Shown here: positions 6,515-15,505 of the stretch, one piece after another | Numbering within the stretch: position 1 is the stretch's first letter | Layout of the letters: each line of letters opens with the position of its first letter | Assembly (NCBI GenBank): GCA_025774865.1 | Contig: JALGZO010000019.1 | Span: forward strand, 1-15,505 | Length of the DNA stretch: 15,505 nt | Source of the DNA: a bacterium | GTDB lineage: Bacteria; ARS69 | Direction of reading: 5' to 3' | Position numbers and translations under genes: made by a program | The notes under the pieces: generated by a model | Seen by the model: only the letters and a program-made list of their open reading frames with translations | Told to the model about the DNA's origin: nothing | The model's database searches: none

Positions 6515-7855
6515 ATGATCACCTCATCTTACATTCGGGTCGCCGTGCTCGCTTCGGTGCTCACCGTGGCCGCGGAGAGACCGGGCGAGGCCGCCGTCAT
6601 CAACGTACCGGAGGGCTTCGAAACGATCACCGAGGCGCTCGAGGGAGCGGAGTGGGGGGACACGATCCTTGTGGGACCGGGCATCTACAAGGAGTCGATC
6701 GTCCTCACGGACCAGGCTGGCGACGGCGTCATTCTCAAGTCCACGAACGGCCCTGGCGAGACGACGATCGCCTACGGTGAGGTCGCGAGTGTCAACGAAG
6801 CCGTGGTTACGTTTCAACGGTGCACGAACTCCACTCAGCTCATCGGCTTCTCAATCGACGGGCGAGGCACGGCCAAGCGGGGCATTCTGGCGAACTCCGA
6901 GAGCAAGCCGGTGCTGACCGACCTCGTCATCGAGGGGGCCGACTACGGAATCGCGTCGCACCGCAGCTCGTATCCCTACGTCCTGGACGTGACGATCCGC
7001 AAATCATCCATCGCCGGTCTGTTCATTCAGGGTGGCTCCGCCGACGTGAAGGGTTGCACGTTCACGGCCGGCGAGAAATTCGGCGTGTACATCCGAGGCA
7101 CCGCCGACCCCGTCCGGCTGCGCGATTGCCGTATCACGGACAACGGTCAGGTCGGCGTGCAGGCGACCGACGGCGAGTTCGCCGTCGAGGGCGGCGTGGT
7201 CTCCGGAAACGGAGACACGGGCTTGATCCTTCAGGACGTCTCGCCCCTCGTCTCCGGTGTGACTATCGAGGGACACGCGAACATCGGCATCGTGATGGAA
7301 GCGTCTTCGGCCACCATTCAGAACTGCACGATTCGAGAGAACGGCTTCGGCGCCGTGGTCTCGATCGAGGGAGAGCCGAAGATCTCCAGCTGCACGTTCG
7401 AGAACAACCCTTCGTACCACGTCGGCATCGAAGGCGACGCGAATCCCACGATCGGTGGCACCCTGTTGCTCGCAAACCGCTTCGTCGGCGAGGCGAGCTT
7501 CAGCGTGCAGTCTTCTTCGTCCCAGCGAGTGGTAGCGACCCAAAACTACTGGGACAAGCCCTGCGCTCCGAAGGACATCTTCCAGGTGACCGGCGGCGGA
7601 CGCTTGATTCGGAAGCCGTGGGCCTCGCCCGACCTCGAGCGGGAATTCGACGACTGCACCGCGGCGCGGAAGTACCACAAGAAGTGGAGGGAAGGGAAAC
7701 TGCCGACCTCCCCACCGGAGGCGATCGCCCAGGCCGAAGCCGAGGCCGCGAAAGCCGCGGCCAAGGCGAAGCGGCGAGCGGAGCGCGAAGCCGCGAGAGC
7801 GGCGGCGGAAGCCGCGAAAGCCGAGGCCGGGGGAGAGAGCGAGAACGGCGGCTAG
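6515..7855 (+). CDS. Secreted right-handed parallel beta-helix protein
   Basis: From ATG 6515 the protein has 446 residues. A signal peptide (MITSSYIR, then VAVLASVLTVAA, cleavage near AERPGEA) leads to the entry motif of pectate-lyase-like/NosD folds: GFETITEALEGAEWGDTILV then GPGIYKESIVL. About 75-345 is a series of roughly 22-24-residue coils, each with a hydrophobic strand and a polar turn, e.g. LTDLVIEGADYGI, LDVTIRKSSIAGLFI, VKGCTFTAGEKFGVYI, IQNCTIRENGFGAVV, ISSCTFENN. The last 45 residues are an Ala/Lys/Glu/Arg-rich helical tail. Such proteins bind or cleave carbohydrates or are structural; no catalytic site is evident. ATG 6515 has GGGAG six bases upstream. GTG 6488, preceded by GAGGTG, would add nine residues and is a real alternative. 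It is divergent from rex and ends 28 bp from the convergent gyrA stop. Confidence 0.8.
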   Translation: MITSSYIRVAVLASVLTVAAERPGEAAVINVPEGFETITEALEGAEWGDTILVGPGIYKESIVLTDQAGDGVILKSTNGPGETTIAYGEVASVNEAVVTFQRCTNSTQLIGFSIDGRGTAKRGILANSESKPVLTDLVIEGADYGIASHRSSYPYVLDVTIRKSSIAGLFIQGGSADVKGCTFTAGEKFGVYIRGTADPVRLRDCRITDNGQVGVQATDGEFAVEGGVVSGNGDTGLILQDVSPLVSGVTIEGHANIGIVMEASSATIQNCTIRENGFGAVVSIEGEPKISSCTFENNPSYHVGIEGDANPTIGGTLLLANRFVGEASFSVQSSSSQRVVATQNYWDKPCAPKDIFQVTGGGRLIRKPWASPDLEREFDDCTAARKYHKKWREGKLPTSPPEAIAQAEAEAAKAAAKAKRRAEREAARAAAEAAKAEAGGESENGG

Positions 7856-7883
7856 CGGGTTCTAACTCGCCGGCGGGCTCTCT

Positions 7884-10331
7884 CTACTTGTCCGGCTCCG
7901 ATGTGACGACCCGGGCCACACTCACGACGCGGTCGCCCTCGTCTGGTTTCATGAGCCGGACACCCTGCGTGTTTCGCCCGATCTCCGCGATGCTCTCCAC
8001 CGACATGCGGATCACGATGCCTTTCTGCGAGATCAGCATGATCTCGTCCGCGGGGACGACTTGCTTGATCTCGATCAGGGCGCCGTTGCGCGACGTCGCC
8101 CGGACGGTGATGATGCCCTTCCCGGCGCGGTTCGTGATGCGGTAGTCCTCGAGCTTGGTTCTCTTACCGTAGCCGTTCTCGGTCACCACGAGAATGGCGG
8201 GGTTGGTGTCCGGCTTGACGCACACCATCCCGACGACCTTCTCGCCGCCTTCGGTCTCGACCCCCCGGACGCCGCGAGCCGCTCGCCCCATGGGCCGCAC
8301 ATCTTTCTCTCGGAAACGGATCGCCTTCCCGCCGGATTTCGCCAGCAGGACGTCGTGGCCTCCGTCGGTGATCGAGGCGCCGATCAGCCGGTCACCTTCA
8401 TCGAGGGCGCACGCGATGATGCCCGTGCGCCGCGGCCTCGAGAACTCCGTGAGGAACGTCTTCTTGATGACACCGCCCGCCGTCGCCATCACGACGAAGT
8501 GATCCTCCGTGAACTCGCGAACCGGCACGTAGCTGCAGACCTGCTCGCCTTTTTGCAGCGGCACCAGATTCACGATTGCCTTGCCCCGCGCGGTCCGGCC
8601 GCCCTCTGGGACCTCGTGGACCTTGAGCCAGTACAGGCGACCCAGGTCCGTGAGGAAGAGGATGTACTGGTGCGTATTCGCGATGAACAGATGCTCGACG
8701 AAATCGTCGTCGCGCGTCTTCGCCCCCGTGATTCCGCGCCCGCCACGCCCCTGCCGGCGGTAGGTGCTGACCGGCAGCCGCTTGATGTACCCGAGGTGAC
8801 TGATCGTGATGACCATGTCCTCCTCGGCGATGAGGTCCTCCACCTCGAACTCGCCCGAGGAGTCGACGATCTCCGTGGCCCGCTCGTCTCCGAACGTCTT
8901 CCGGATCTCGCTGGTCTCTTCTTGTACCACGCTGAGAATGTTCGCCCGTGACGAGAGAATGGTCTTGAGCCGCTCGATCGTCTGGAGGACCTCCTTGTAC
9001 TCCTCGTCGATCTTCTCGCGCTCGAGACTCGTCAGGCGACCGAGGCGCATGTCGATGATCGCCTGCGCCTGCACGTCGCTCAATCCGAACTCGGCCATCA
9101 GCGCTTGCTTGGCGGCCTCCGGGGTCGAAGACGCGCGAATGGTCTTGATCACCGCGTCGATGTTGTCGAGCGCGACCTTCAGACCCTCCAGGATGTGGGC
9201 CCGGGCCTCCGCCTTCCGCAGCTCGAACTCGGACCGGCGCCGCACCATGTGGACGCGGTGCTCGATGAACTCCGAGATGACTTCCCGCAGAGTGAGCACC
9301 TTCGGGCGGGCGTTCACGAGCGCGAGCATGATCACCCCGAAAGTGACCTGCAGCTGGGCGTGTTTGAAGAGTTGGTTCATCACGACGCTCGCGTTCGCGT
9401 CGCGCTTCATCTCGATGACGATACGCATGCCGTCGCGATCGGATTCGTCGCGAAGATCCGAAATCCCCTGGATCCGGCCGTCGCGAACGAGGTCCGCGAT
9501 CGTCTCCATGAGCGACGACTTGTTCACGGCGTACGGAATCTCCGTGACGATGATGGCCTCGCGGTTGTTCTTGTAAGCCTCGATGGTCGCGCGCGCCCGC
9601 AGCACGAGGCGACCACGCCCCGTCAAGTAGGCGTTCCGGATGCCGCTGCGACCGTAGATGATCCCCCCGGTCGGGAAGTCCGGACCGGTGACGATGGTCA
9701 GGAGGTCCTCGTCCGGCAGCTCCGGATTCTCGATGAGCGCGGATATTGCGGCGCAGATCTCCTTCGCGTTGTGGGGCGGAATGTTCGTCGCCATACCGAC
9801 GGCAATGCCCGATGAGCCGTTCACGAGGAGGTTCGGGAACTTGCCCGGGAATACCGTGGGCTCTTCCTTTGTCTCGTCGTAATTCGGTACGTACGCCACA
9901 GTGTCCTTTTCCAGGTCCGCCATGAGCTCGACAGCCGCGCGCGTCAGGCGCGCCTCCGTGTAACGCATGGCGGCCGGCGGGTCACCGTCCACCGAACCGA
10001 AGTTCCCCTGGCCGTCCACGAGCGTGTAGCGCAGGTTGAAGCCCTGCGCCATACGCACGAGCGTGGGGTAGATGACGGCTTCGCCGTGCGGATGGTAGTT
10101 CCCCGACGCATCGCCGGCGATCTTCGCGCACTTTCGGTGGCCCGACCCCGGATTGAGGTTCAGGTCGTTCATGGCCAGCAGGACACGGCGCTGCGATGGT
10201 TTGAGGCCATCCCGGGCATCGGGCAACGCCCGGGAAACAATCACCGACATCGAGTAATCGATGTACGACGACTGCATCTCGTCTTCGATGTCGATCGGTA
10301 TGACCCTGTCCCGCCCGATTCCGCTTGGCAT
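7884..10331 (-). CDS. gyrA: DNA gyrase subunit A
   Basis: GyrA is the breakage-reunion subunit that, with GyrB, introduces negative supercoils. The 815-residue protein opens with the family start ([37 protein letters not shown]). Catalytic Y124 lies in AMRYTEARL. The tower and coiled-coil regions follow, then the C-terminal beta-pinwheel, whose GyrA box QGRGGRG (527-533) marks gyrase rather than topoisomerase IV. Length is close to the usual 800-875; the acidic tail of E. coli GyrA is absent. In the quinolone pocket the segment reads [17 protein letters not shown], so the residues matching E. coli Ser83 and Asp87 are Ala85 and Pro89. ATG 10331 follows an AGAGGGG site and lies 18 bp after the gyrB stop, so the two are almost surely cotranscribed. 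Confidence 0.98.
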   Translation of the reverse strand: MPSGIGRDRVIPIDIEDEMQSSYIDYSMSVIVSRALPDARDGLKPSQRRVLLAMNDLNLNPGSGHRKCAKIAGDASGNYHPHGEAVIYPTLVRMAQGFNLRYTLVDGQGNFGSVDGDPPAAMRYTEARLTRAAVELMADLEKDTVAYVPNYDETKEEPTVFPGKFPNLLVNGSSGIAVGMATNIPPHNAKEICAAISALIENPELPDEDLLTIVTGPDFPTGGIIYGRSGIRNAYLTGRGRLVLRARATIEAYKNNREAIIVTEIPYAVNKSSLMETIADLVRDGRIQGISDLRDESDRDGMRIVIEMKRDANASVVMNQLFKHAQLQVTFGVIMLALVNARPKVLTLREVISEFIEHRVHMVRRRSEFELRKAEARAHILEGLKVALDNIDAVIKTIRASSTPEAAKQALMAEFGLSDVQAQAIIDMRLGRLTSLEREKIDEEYKEVLQTIERLKTILSSRANILSVVQEETSEIRKTFGDERATEIVDSSGEFEVEDLIAEEDMVITISHLGYIKRLPVSTYRRQGRGGRGITGAKTRDDDFVEHLFIANTHQYILFLTDLGRLYWLKVHEVPEGGRTARGKAIVNLVPLQKGEQVCSYVPVREFTEDHFVVMATAGGVIKKTFLTEFSRPRRTGIIACALDEGDRLIGASITDGGHDVLLAKSGGKAIRFREKDVRPMGRAARGVRGVETEGGEKVVGMVCVKPDTNPAILVVTENGYGKRTKLEDYRITNRAGKGIITVRATSRNGALIEIKQVVPADEIMLISQKGIVIRMSVESIAEIGRNTQGVRLMKPDEGDRVVSVARVVTSEPDK

Positions 10332-10349
10332 CCGACCCCTCTGGTTTCT

Positions 10350-12377
<2,028 letters not shown>

Positions 12378-12857
12378 TTACTCCCGGCGTGAAAGCTCTC
12401 GCCGGTAGCGCTCGGCGTCGAACGGCTCGTACGCCGGGCCCGTGGGGTAGGGTGACGCGTCGGGTTCGACCGAACCGGATTCTCCCGACGCCGGGCCGTC
12501 CTGCGCATGCTCCTGCGAAACTCGTGGTGCCACGGCGGCCTCTCCACCGTGCTCGACGAGTGAAGAGAGCTGCGCATCCGACTCCAGGAACACGATCTCC
12601 CGTGCGGCTCGTCGTCCCGCCGCTTCGTTGAACTTCGCGAGAATGGTGTCCTTGTGGAACGTCAGTTCCTGCCGGAGCGCCGACCCGTTCGCGACGACGA
12701 ACAGGCGCCCTCCGGCCAGCCGCATGGGACGGGTCTTCTTGGCAATGTGGGGACCGACGAGATCCGGCCAGCATTCCAGTGCGTGAACCTCGCCGAGCCT
12801 GCGGCCCAGGGTTTCACGACCATCTCGACCGCCCAGCCACGCCCCAACCCGTTGCAC
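12378..12857 (-). CDS. dciA: DciA (DUF721), replicative helicase loader
   Basis: DciA loads or assists the DnaB helicase in bacteria lacking DnaC or DnaI. The 159-residue protein has the DUF721 core at the N-terminus: LGEVHALECWPDLVGPHIAK, then KTRPMRLAGGRLFVVANGSA, LRQELTFHKDTILAKFNEAA, and IVFLES. From about residue 95 it is acidic, Gly/Pro/Glu-rich and probably disordered. Start: GTG 12857 is preceded by AGGAGG at nine bases. Upstream in-frame candidates are ATG 12920 (purine-rich site directly abutting, too close) and TTG 12938 (no site); these would add 21 or 27 poorly conserved basic residues. The position between recF and gyrB is the typical place for this gene in many bacteria and supports the assignment. 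Confidence 0.82.
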   Translation of the reverse strand: MQRVGAWLGGRDGRETLGRRLGEVHALECWPDLVGPHIAKKTRPMRLAGGRLFVVANGSALRQELTFHKDTILAKFNEAAGRRAAREIVFLESDAQLSSLVEHGGEAAVAPRVSQEHAQDGPASGESGSVEPDASPYPTGPAYEPFDAERYRRELSRRE

Positions 12858-12866
12858 CCGATTCCC

Positions 12867-12872
12867 CCTCCT
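12867..12872 (-). promoter_or_regulatory. Ribosome binding site for dciA at GTG 12857
   Basis: AGGAGG on the minus strand, nine bases before GTG 12857, embedded in a GAGGAGGGGG run. It is the best Shine-Dalgarno in the recF-dciA interval and decides the start. Confidence 0.55.
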
Positions 12873-12934
12873 CAGTTCCCGGCGTAGGCCGGGCCCCCCC
12901 ACCGGTGTCGGGGCTGTCATCCTCCGAGGACCTC

Positions 12935-12985
12935 TCAAGATACGCGTTTTTCGTATTTCGGGGGTGTCTTTTTTTGCCCGTGAGC
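12935..12985 (-). promoter_or_regulatory. AT-rich islet with inverted repeat upstream of dciA-gyrB-gyrA
   Basis: In an otherwise very GC-rich region this stretch carries T-runs and an inverted repeat: ATACG (12940-12944) and CGTAT (12952-12956) around CGTTTTT. It lies in the 190-bp gap between the recF stop and the dciA start, where a promoter for the downstream block would be expected. I could not place a convincing -35/-10 pair, so it may be a promoter, an operator, or both. Confidence 0.3.
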
Positions 12986-13047
12986 GGCGGCAAGTGACCC
13001 CCCACCGGCCGATCTGGTCGTCCCGACACTCCCGGCCCAGACCCCTG

Positions 13048-14205
13048 TCACCCGGAGGCGTCAGGGGGCAACGCCGACGTTTCGGTCATCTCCGAACGGA
13101 CGGTGCCCGTGCGCACCTGGTGTACGTGGAACCGGCGCTCTCGCAACTCTCCGAGCCACCCCTCTTGCGCCGTCGCCAGGAAGATCTGCCCCTCGCCCTC
13201 CACCCGGGCGAGGAACTCCTCGGCCGCGCGCCGATCGAGGATCGCGAACATCTCGTCCACGAGCAGCAACGGTGGCGCGCCCATCGCGGTCCGGACGAGA
13301 TCCGCCTGCGACAGCTTCAAGAACATGGCCGAGAGCTGCTGTTGCCCCAGCGAGCCGAAGCGCCGGAGCTCCCGGCCGCCGAGCTCGAGGAGCATGTCAT
13401 CCGTATGCGGGCCGGCCGTCGTATAGCCCACGGCCTCGTCCTTGGTCACCGTCCGGGCCAGTGTCGCCGCGAACGCCGGCTTCGGATCGTCGCCGTCCCA
13501 GCGGACGCCCGGCTGATAGCTCGCCCCGACCGGTCCGGCGCCTCCGAACGCATCACGCGTGATCACCGCGATCGTCTCGGCGAGCTGTTCGATCAGCTCC
13601 CGACGACGCATCAGGAGTTCCGAGCCGAGCTGGACGACCAGGTCGTCCCAGGGTTCGCGCGCCCGCGCTGCTCCGTCGCGACCCCGCGCACTCATGAACG
13701 ATCGAAGAAGGGTCTCGTTACGCTGCTTCAGCGCTCGCTGGTACTCGCGGAGGAGCTGCAAGTACTCGGGTGAAAGTTGACACCCGATCAGATCGAGGAA
13801 CTTTCGACGCGATCGTGCGCCTTCCTGCACGAGCTCGACGTCCGACGGAGCGAAGGATACGACCTTGATCGCGGCGAGCAGATCCGACGCGCGGGCCGGC
13901 TCCCTGTCGAGGAGCACACGCTTCGGTTCCCCTTCGTCGACGATCACCTCCACGCGCAATGCATGCCCCGGGGTGTCCGGCTCGAGACGTGCCCCCACGC
14001 GAAACCCCCGCTCGCCGTGACGGATCATCGGTTGGTCGCGAGACGCCCGCTGCGAACTCCCCGTCCCGAGCAGGTGGATCGCCTCGAGAATGTTCGTCTT
14101 GCCTTCGCCGTTCCCGCCGAGGAACAGATGATGACCCGGGTCGAGTGCGAGCTCGAGTGATTCGTAGTTTCGGAAGCTCGTCAGAGAGAGGTGAGCCAGT
14201 CGCAT
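13048..14205 (-). CDS. recF: RecF, DNA repair ATPase
   Basis: RecF is an SMC-like ABC ATPase that acts with RecO and RecR to load RecA at gaps. The 385-residue protein has the family length. It starts MRLAHLSLTSFRNYESLELA, with Walker A GGNGEGKTN (K36/T37) and then ILEAIHLLGTGSSQR. Mid-protein FAPSDVELVQEGARSRRKFLD is characteristic. The C-terminal part has the ABC signature GSLGQQQLSAMFLKLSQADL, Walker B LLLVDEMFAILD (V316-D317-E318) and the D-loop. The signature has Gln where many RecF proteins have Arg or Lys. It starts 10 bp after the tautomerase-like stop, whose AGGTGA may serve as its ribosome site, so the two are likely coupled. dnaN and dciA flank the pair. Confidence 0.96.
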   Translation of the reverse strand: MRLAHLSLTSFRNYESLELALDPGHHLFLGGNGEGKTNILEAIHLLGTGSSQRASRDQPMIRHGERGFRVGARLEPDTPGHALRVEVIVDEGEPKRVLLDREPARASDLLAAIKVVSFAPSDVELVQEGARSRRKFLDLIGCQLSPEYLQLLREYQRALKQRNETLLRSFMSARGRDGAARAREPWDDLVVQLGSELLMRRRELIEQLAETIAVITRDAFGGAGPVGASYQPGVRWDGDDPKPAFAATLARTVTKDEAVGYTTAGPHTDDMLLELGGRELRRFGSLGQQQLSAMFLKLSQADLVRTAMGAPPLLLVDEMFAILDRRAAEEFLARVEGEGQIFLATAQEGWLGELRERRFHVHQVRTGTVRSEMTETSALPPDASG

Positions 14206-14215
14206 GTTTCCCGTC

Positions 14216-14593
14216 TCACCTCAGGATCTCGCCGCCGGTGAATACCCGCCCGGCACCAAGCTCTTCATAGTGAACGAATACGTTGCCCGGCTCGATCCCC
14301 ATCGTCGCCGCCACGGCGTCACCCACGACGCGGAGGACTCGGGCGATCTCTTCCGGTGAACGGCCGCCTGCCGCCTGGATTCGAACGAGCGGCGGATGCG
14401 TCTCTCGAGGCTGTTCGACGGGCGCCGCGCTACCTTCCACATACCGGCCGGCGGGGAGTGTCTCCCAGGTCGCCCACACTTCAGGCTCCTCGACACCGAT
14501 CGCCGACGCGAGCTCGCGACAGATGCGGGCGAGAGCCACTGAGGTATCGAACGGCTCGGCCCGCGGCAGAGAACGGATCTGGATGATCGGCAC
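14216..14593 (-). CDS. Tautomerase (4-OT/MIF) superfamily-like protein
   Basis: The protein has 125 residues and begins Met-Pro-Ile-Ile-Gln-Ile, so removal of Met would leave the N-terminal Pro that is the catalytic base in 4-oxalocrotonate tautomerase-like enzymes. It looks like two beta-alpha-beta halves: MPIIQIRSLP with helix VALARICRELASAIGV and strand EVWATWETL, then PLVRIQAAGG with helix EEIARVLRVVGDAVAATMGI and strand NVFVHYEELGAG. That matches the fused, two-unit layout of the fold. No substrate can be inferred. The start is GTG 14593, with only a weak upstream ribosome site, but the Pro at position 2 supports it. It lies 19 bp after the dnaN stop and 10 bp before recF, inside a replication operon, which is an unexpected place for this family. 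Fold recognition is by eye. Confidence 0.65.
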   Translation of the reverse strand: MPIIQIRSLPRAEPFDTSVALARICRELASAIGVEEPEVWATWETLPAGRYVEGSAAPVEQPRETHPPLVRIQAAGGRSPEEIARVLRVVGDAVAATMGIEPGNVFVHYEELGAGRVFTGGEILR

Positions 14594-14612
14594 GTCCGGC
14601 CAGCCGCGCGCG

Positions 14613-15505
14613 CTAGTCCACGAGCCGCAGCGGCATGATCAAACAGAGATAGTTCTCGTCTTCTCCCTGCTCGAGTGGCTCGATCAGGCCCGCGTTCAGC
14701 GGCGTGCTGAAAGACATCAGGACGTCTTCGGTGTCGACGTTTCGCAGGATCTCCCCGAGGTACTGAGCGTTGTAGCCCATGTCGGTTTCGTCACCGCCGT
14801 ATTGCGCCTCGATCTCTTCCGACGCCTCCCCGATGTCCTGCGTTCTCGCCGACAACACCATGAGGTCACGCTTCACCGACACCCGAACTTGATGCGTGAG
14901 GTTGTCCGCCAACAAGCTCACGCGCCGCAAGGCATCGACGAACGCTTCCTTCTTCGCGACGACCTTCTTGTCATTCTCCTTGGGAATCACGTCTTGGTAC
15001 TTCGGAAAGGGCCCTTCGATCAGCCGCGTGAACAGTACGGTCCGCCCGCCACGAAAGATCGCGTGGTCCTCCGCGAGCTTGACCTGGACGCTGTCGTCCT
15101 CGCCGTCGGGAGACAGGCGGATAATCTGGTTGAGCGCCTTCGTGGGGACGATGATCTCGCGCTTGGCTTCGATGGACAACTCGACCGGAATGCTGATGCG
15201 GGCCAGACGATGACCGTCGGTACCGACCATGGCCATCGAGTCACCGGCCACTTCCCAGAGCACACCGGTGAGTGCCCGCCGCGTCTCATCCTTCGAGACA
15301 CAGAACACGGTCTTCTGAATCGCTTTCTTGAGCGTGTCCGCCGGCAGCGCCATTCCCTTCTTGAAGCCAAGCGGCGGGATCTTCGGAAACTCCTCTGCTC
15401 CCATGCCGAGGATCCGGAAGTTCGCACGGCCGGCCGTGATCAGCGCGTTCGCCTTGTGAACATCGAGCTCGACTGACGCTGTCGGATCGAGCTGGCGAAC
15501 GATCT
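14613..15505 (-). CDS. dnaN: DNA polymerase III beta subunit, sliding clamp (5' truncated by window)
   Basis: DnaN forms the ring-shaped clamp that tethers DNA polymerase to its template. The frame runs open to the right edge, giving 297 codons of an expected 365-380, so roughly the first 70-80 residues are missing. Recognisable clamp features, reading toward the C-terminus: ASVELD, FRILGMGAEEFPKIPP, KTVFCVSKDETRRALTGVLW, MVGTDGHRLARISIPV, IVPTKALNQI, FTRLIEGPFPKYQDVIP, RRVSLLADNLTHQVRVSV, and the conserved C-terminal LIMPLRLVD that ends the third clamp domain and forms part of the partner-peptide pocket. An ATG at 15404 is internal (the Met in GMGAEEFP), not the start. The gene leads the block with the tautomerase-like gene and recF. 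Confidence 0.97.
   Translation of the reverse strand, partial: IVRQLDPTASVELDVHKANALITAGRANFRILGMGAEEFPKIPPLGFKKGMALPADTLKKAIQKTVFCVSKDETRRALTGVLWEVAGDSMAMVGTDGHRLARISIPVELSIEAKREIIVPTKALNQIIRLSPDGEDDSVQVKLAEDHAIFRGGRTVLFTRLIEGPFPKYQDVIPKENDKKVVAKKEAFVDALRRVSLLADNLTHQVRVSVKRDLMVLSARTQDIGEASEEIEAQYGGDETDMGYNAQYLGEILRNVDTEDVLMSFSTPLNAGLIEPLEQGEDENYLCLIMPLRLVD

Noticed and set aside
6820-8145. Plus-strand open frame of 441 codons across the beta-helix gene into gyrA
   Set aside because: Arg/His/Gly-rich translation typical of a wrong frame. It crosses the beta-helix stop and runs antisense into gyrA.
12964-13773. Plus-strand open frame of 269 codons opposite recF
   Set aside because: Antisense to RecF, which has all expected ATPase motifs; no family resemblance of its own.
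14283-15476. Plus-strand open frame of 397 codons opposite dnaN and the tautomerase-like gene
   Set aside because: Its protein has no recognisable family and it is antisense to a clearly conserved sliding clamp. Long antisense frames are expected in high-GC coding DNA.
14594-15505. Replication origin near dnaN
   Set aside because: No cluster of DnaA boxes (TTATCCACA-like) was seen and the sequence is coding. The origin, if near, would be beyond the right edge next to dnaA.

Overview
The window is a gene-dense, high-GC bacterial chromosome segment. Its minus-strand right half is a replication and topoisomerase block in the order dnaN (cut by the window edge), a tautomerase-like gene, recF, dciA (DUF721), gyrB, gyrA. 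The short-form GyrB of about 650 residues, the DciA-type helicase loader, the Rex repressor and the high third-position GC fit a GC-rich proteobacterial, deltaproteobacterial-like or related uncultivated lineage. No rRNA or marker was available to place it more precisely, so that is only an inference.

Layout. Bases 1-239 hold the likely 3' end of an upstream gene and a small inverted repeat. From 240 to 3059, two plus-strand genes encode a membrane-anchored sulfatase/phosphatase-superfamily protein and a two-pass membrane protein with a HAMP-like segment. A 78-bp gap with a 16-bp direct repeat separates them. From 3076 to 6401 the minus strand carries, in transcription order, rex, hflX, a DUF2203 gene and a TPR lipoprotein gene. 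rex and hflX abut so tightly that hflX seems to begin at a CTG overlapping the rex stop. A plus-strand secreted right-handed beta-helix gene (6515-7855) is divergent from rex and convergent with gyrA. From 7884 to the right edge lies the gyrA-gyrB-dciA-recF-tautomerase-dnaN block.

Functionally, DnaN (sliding clamp), RecF (gap repair), DciA (DnaB loading) and GyrBA (supercoiling) form a classic replication neighbourhood. dnaA and possibly oriC may lie just past the right edge, but no DnaA-box cluster is visible here. Rex (NADH/NAD+ sensing) and HflX (ribosome-splitting GTPase) make a stress-response pair. The left genes act at the cell envelope.

No CRISPR array, transposon, prophage, tRNA, rRNA or recognisable defence system was seen. 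The most noteworthy points are the hflX start, a tautomerase-fold gene between dnaN and recF, a GyrA quinolone pocket lacking both usual drug-contact residues, a HAMP protein with no output domain, and the 16-bp repeat.
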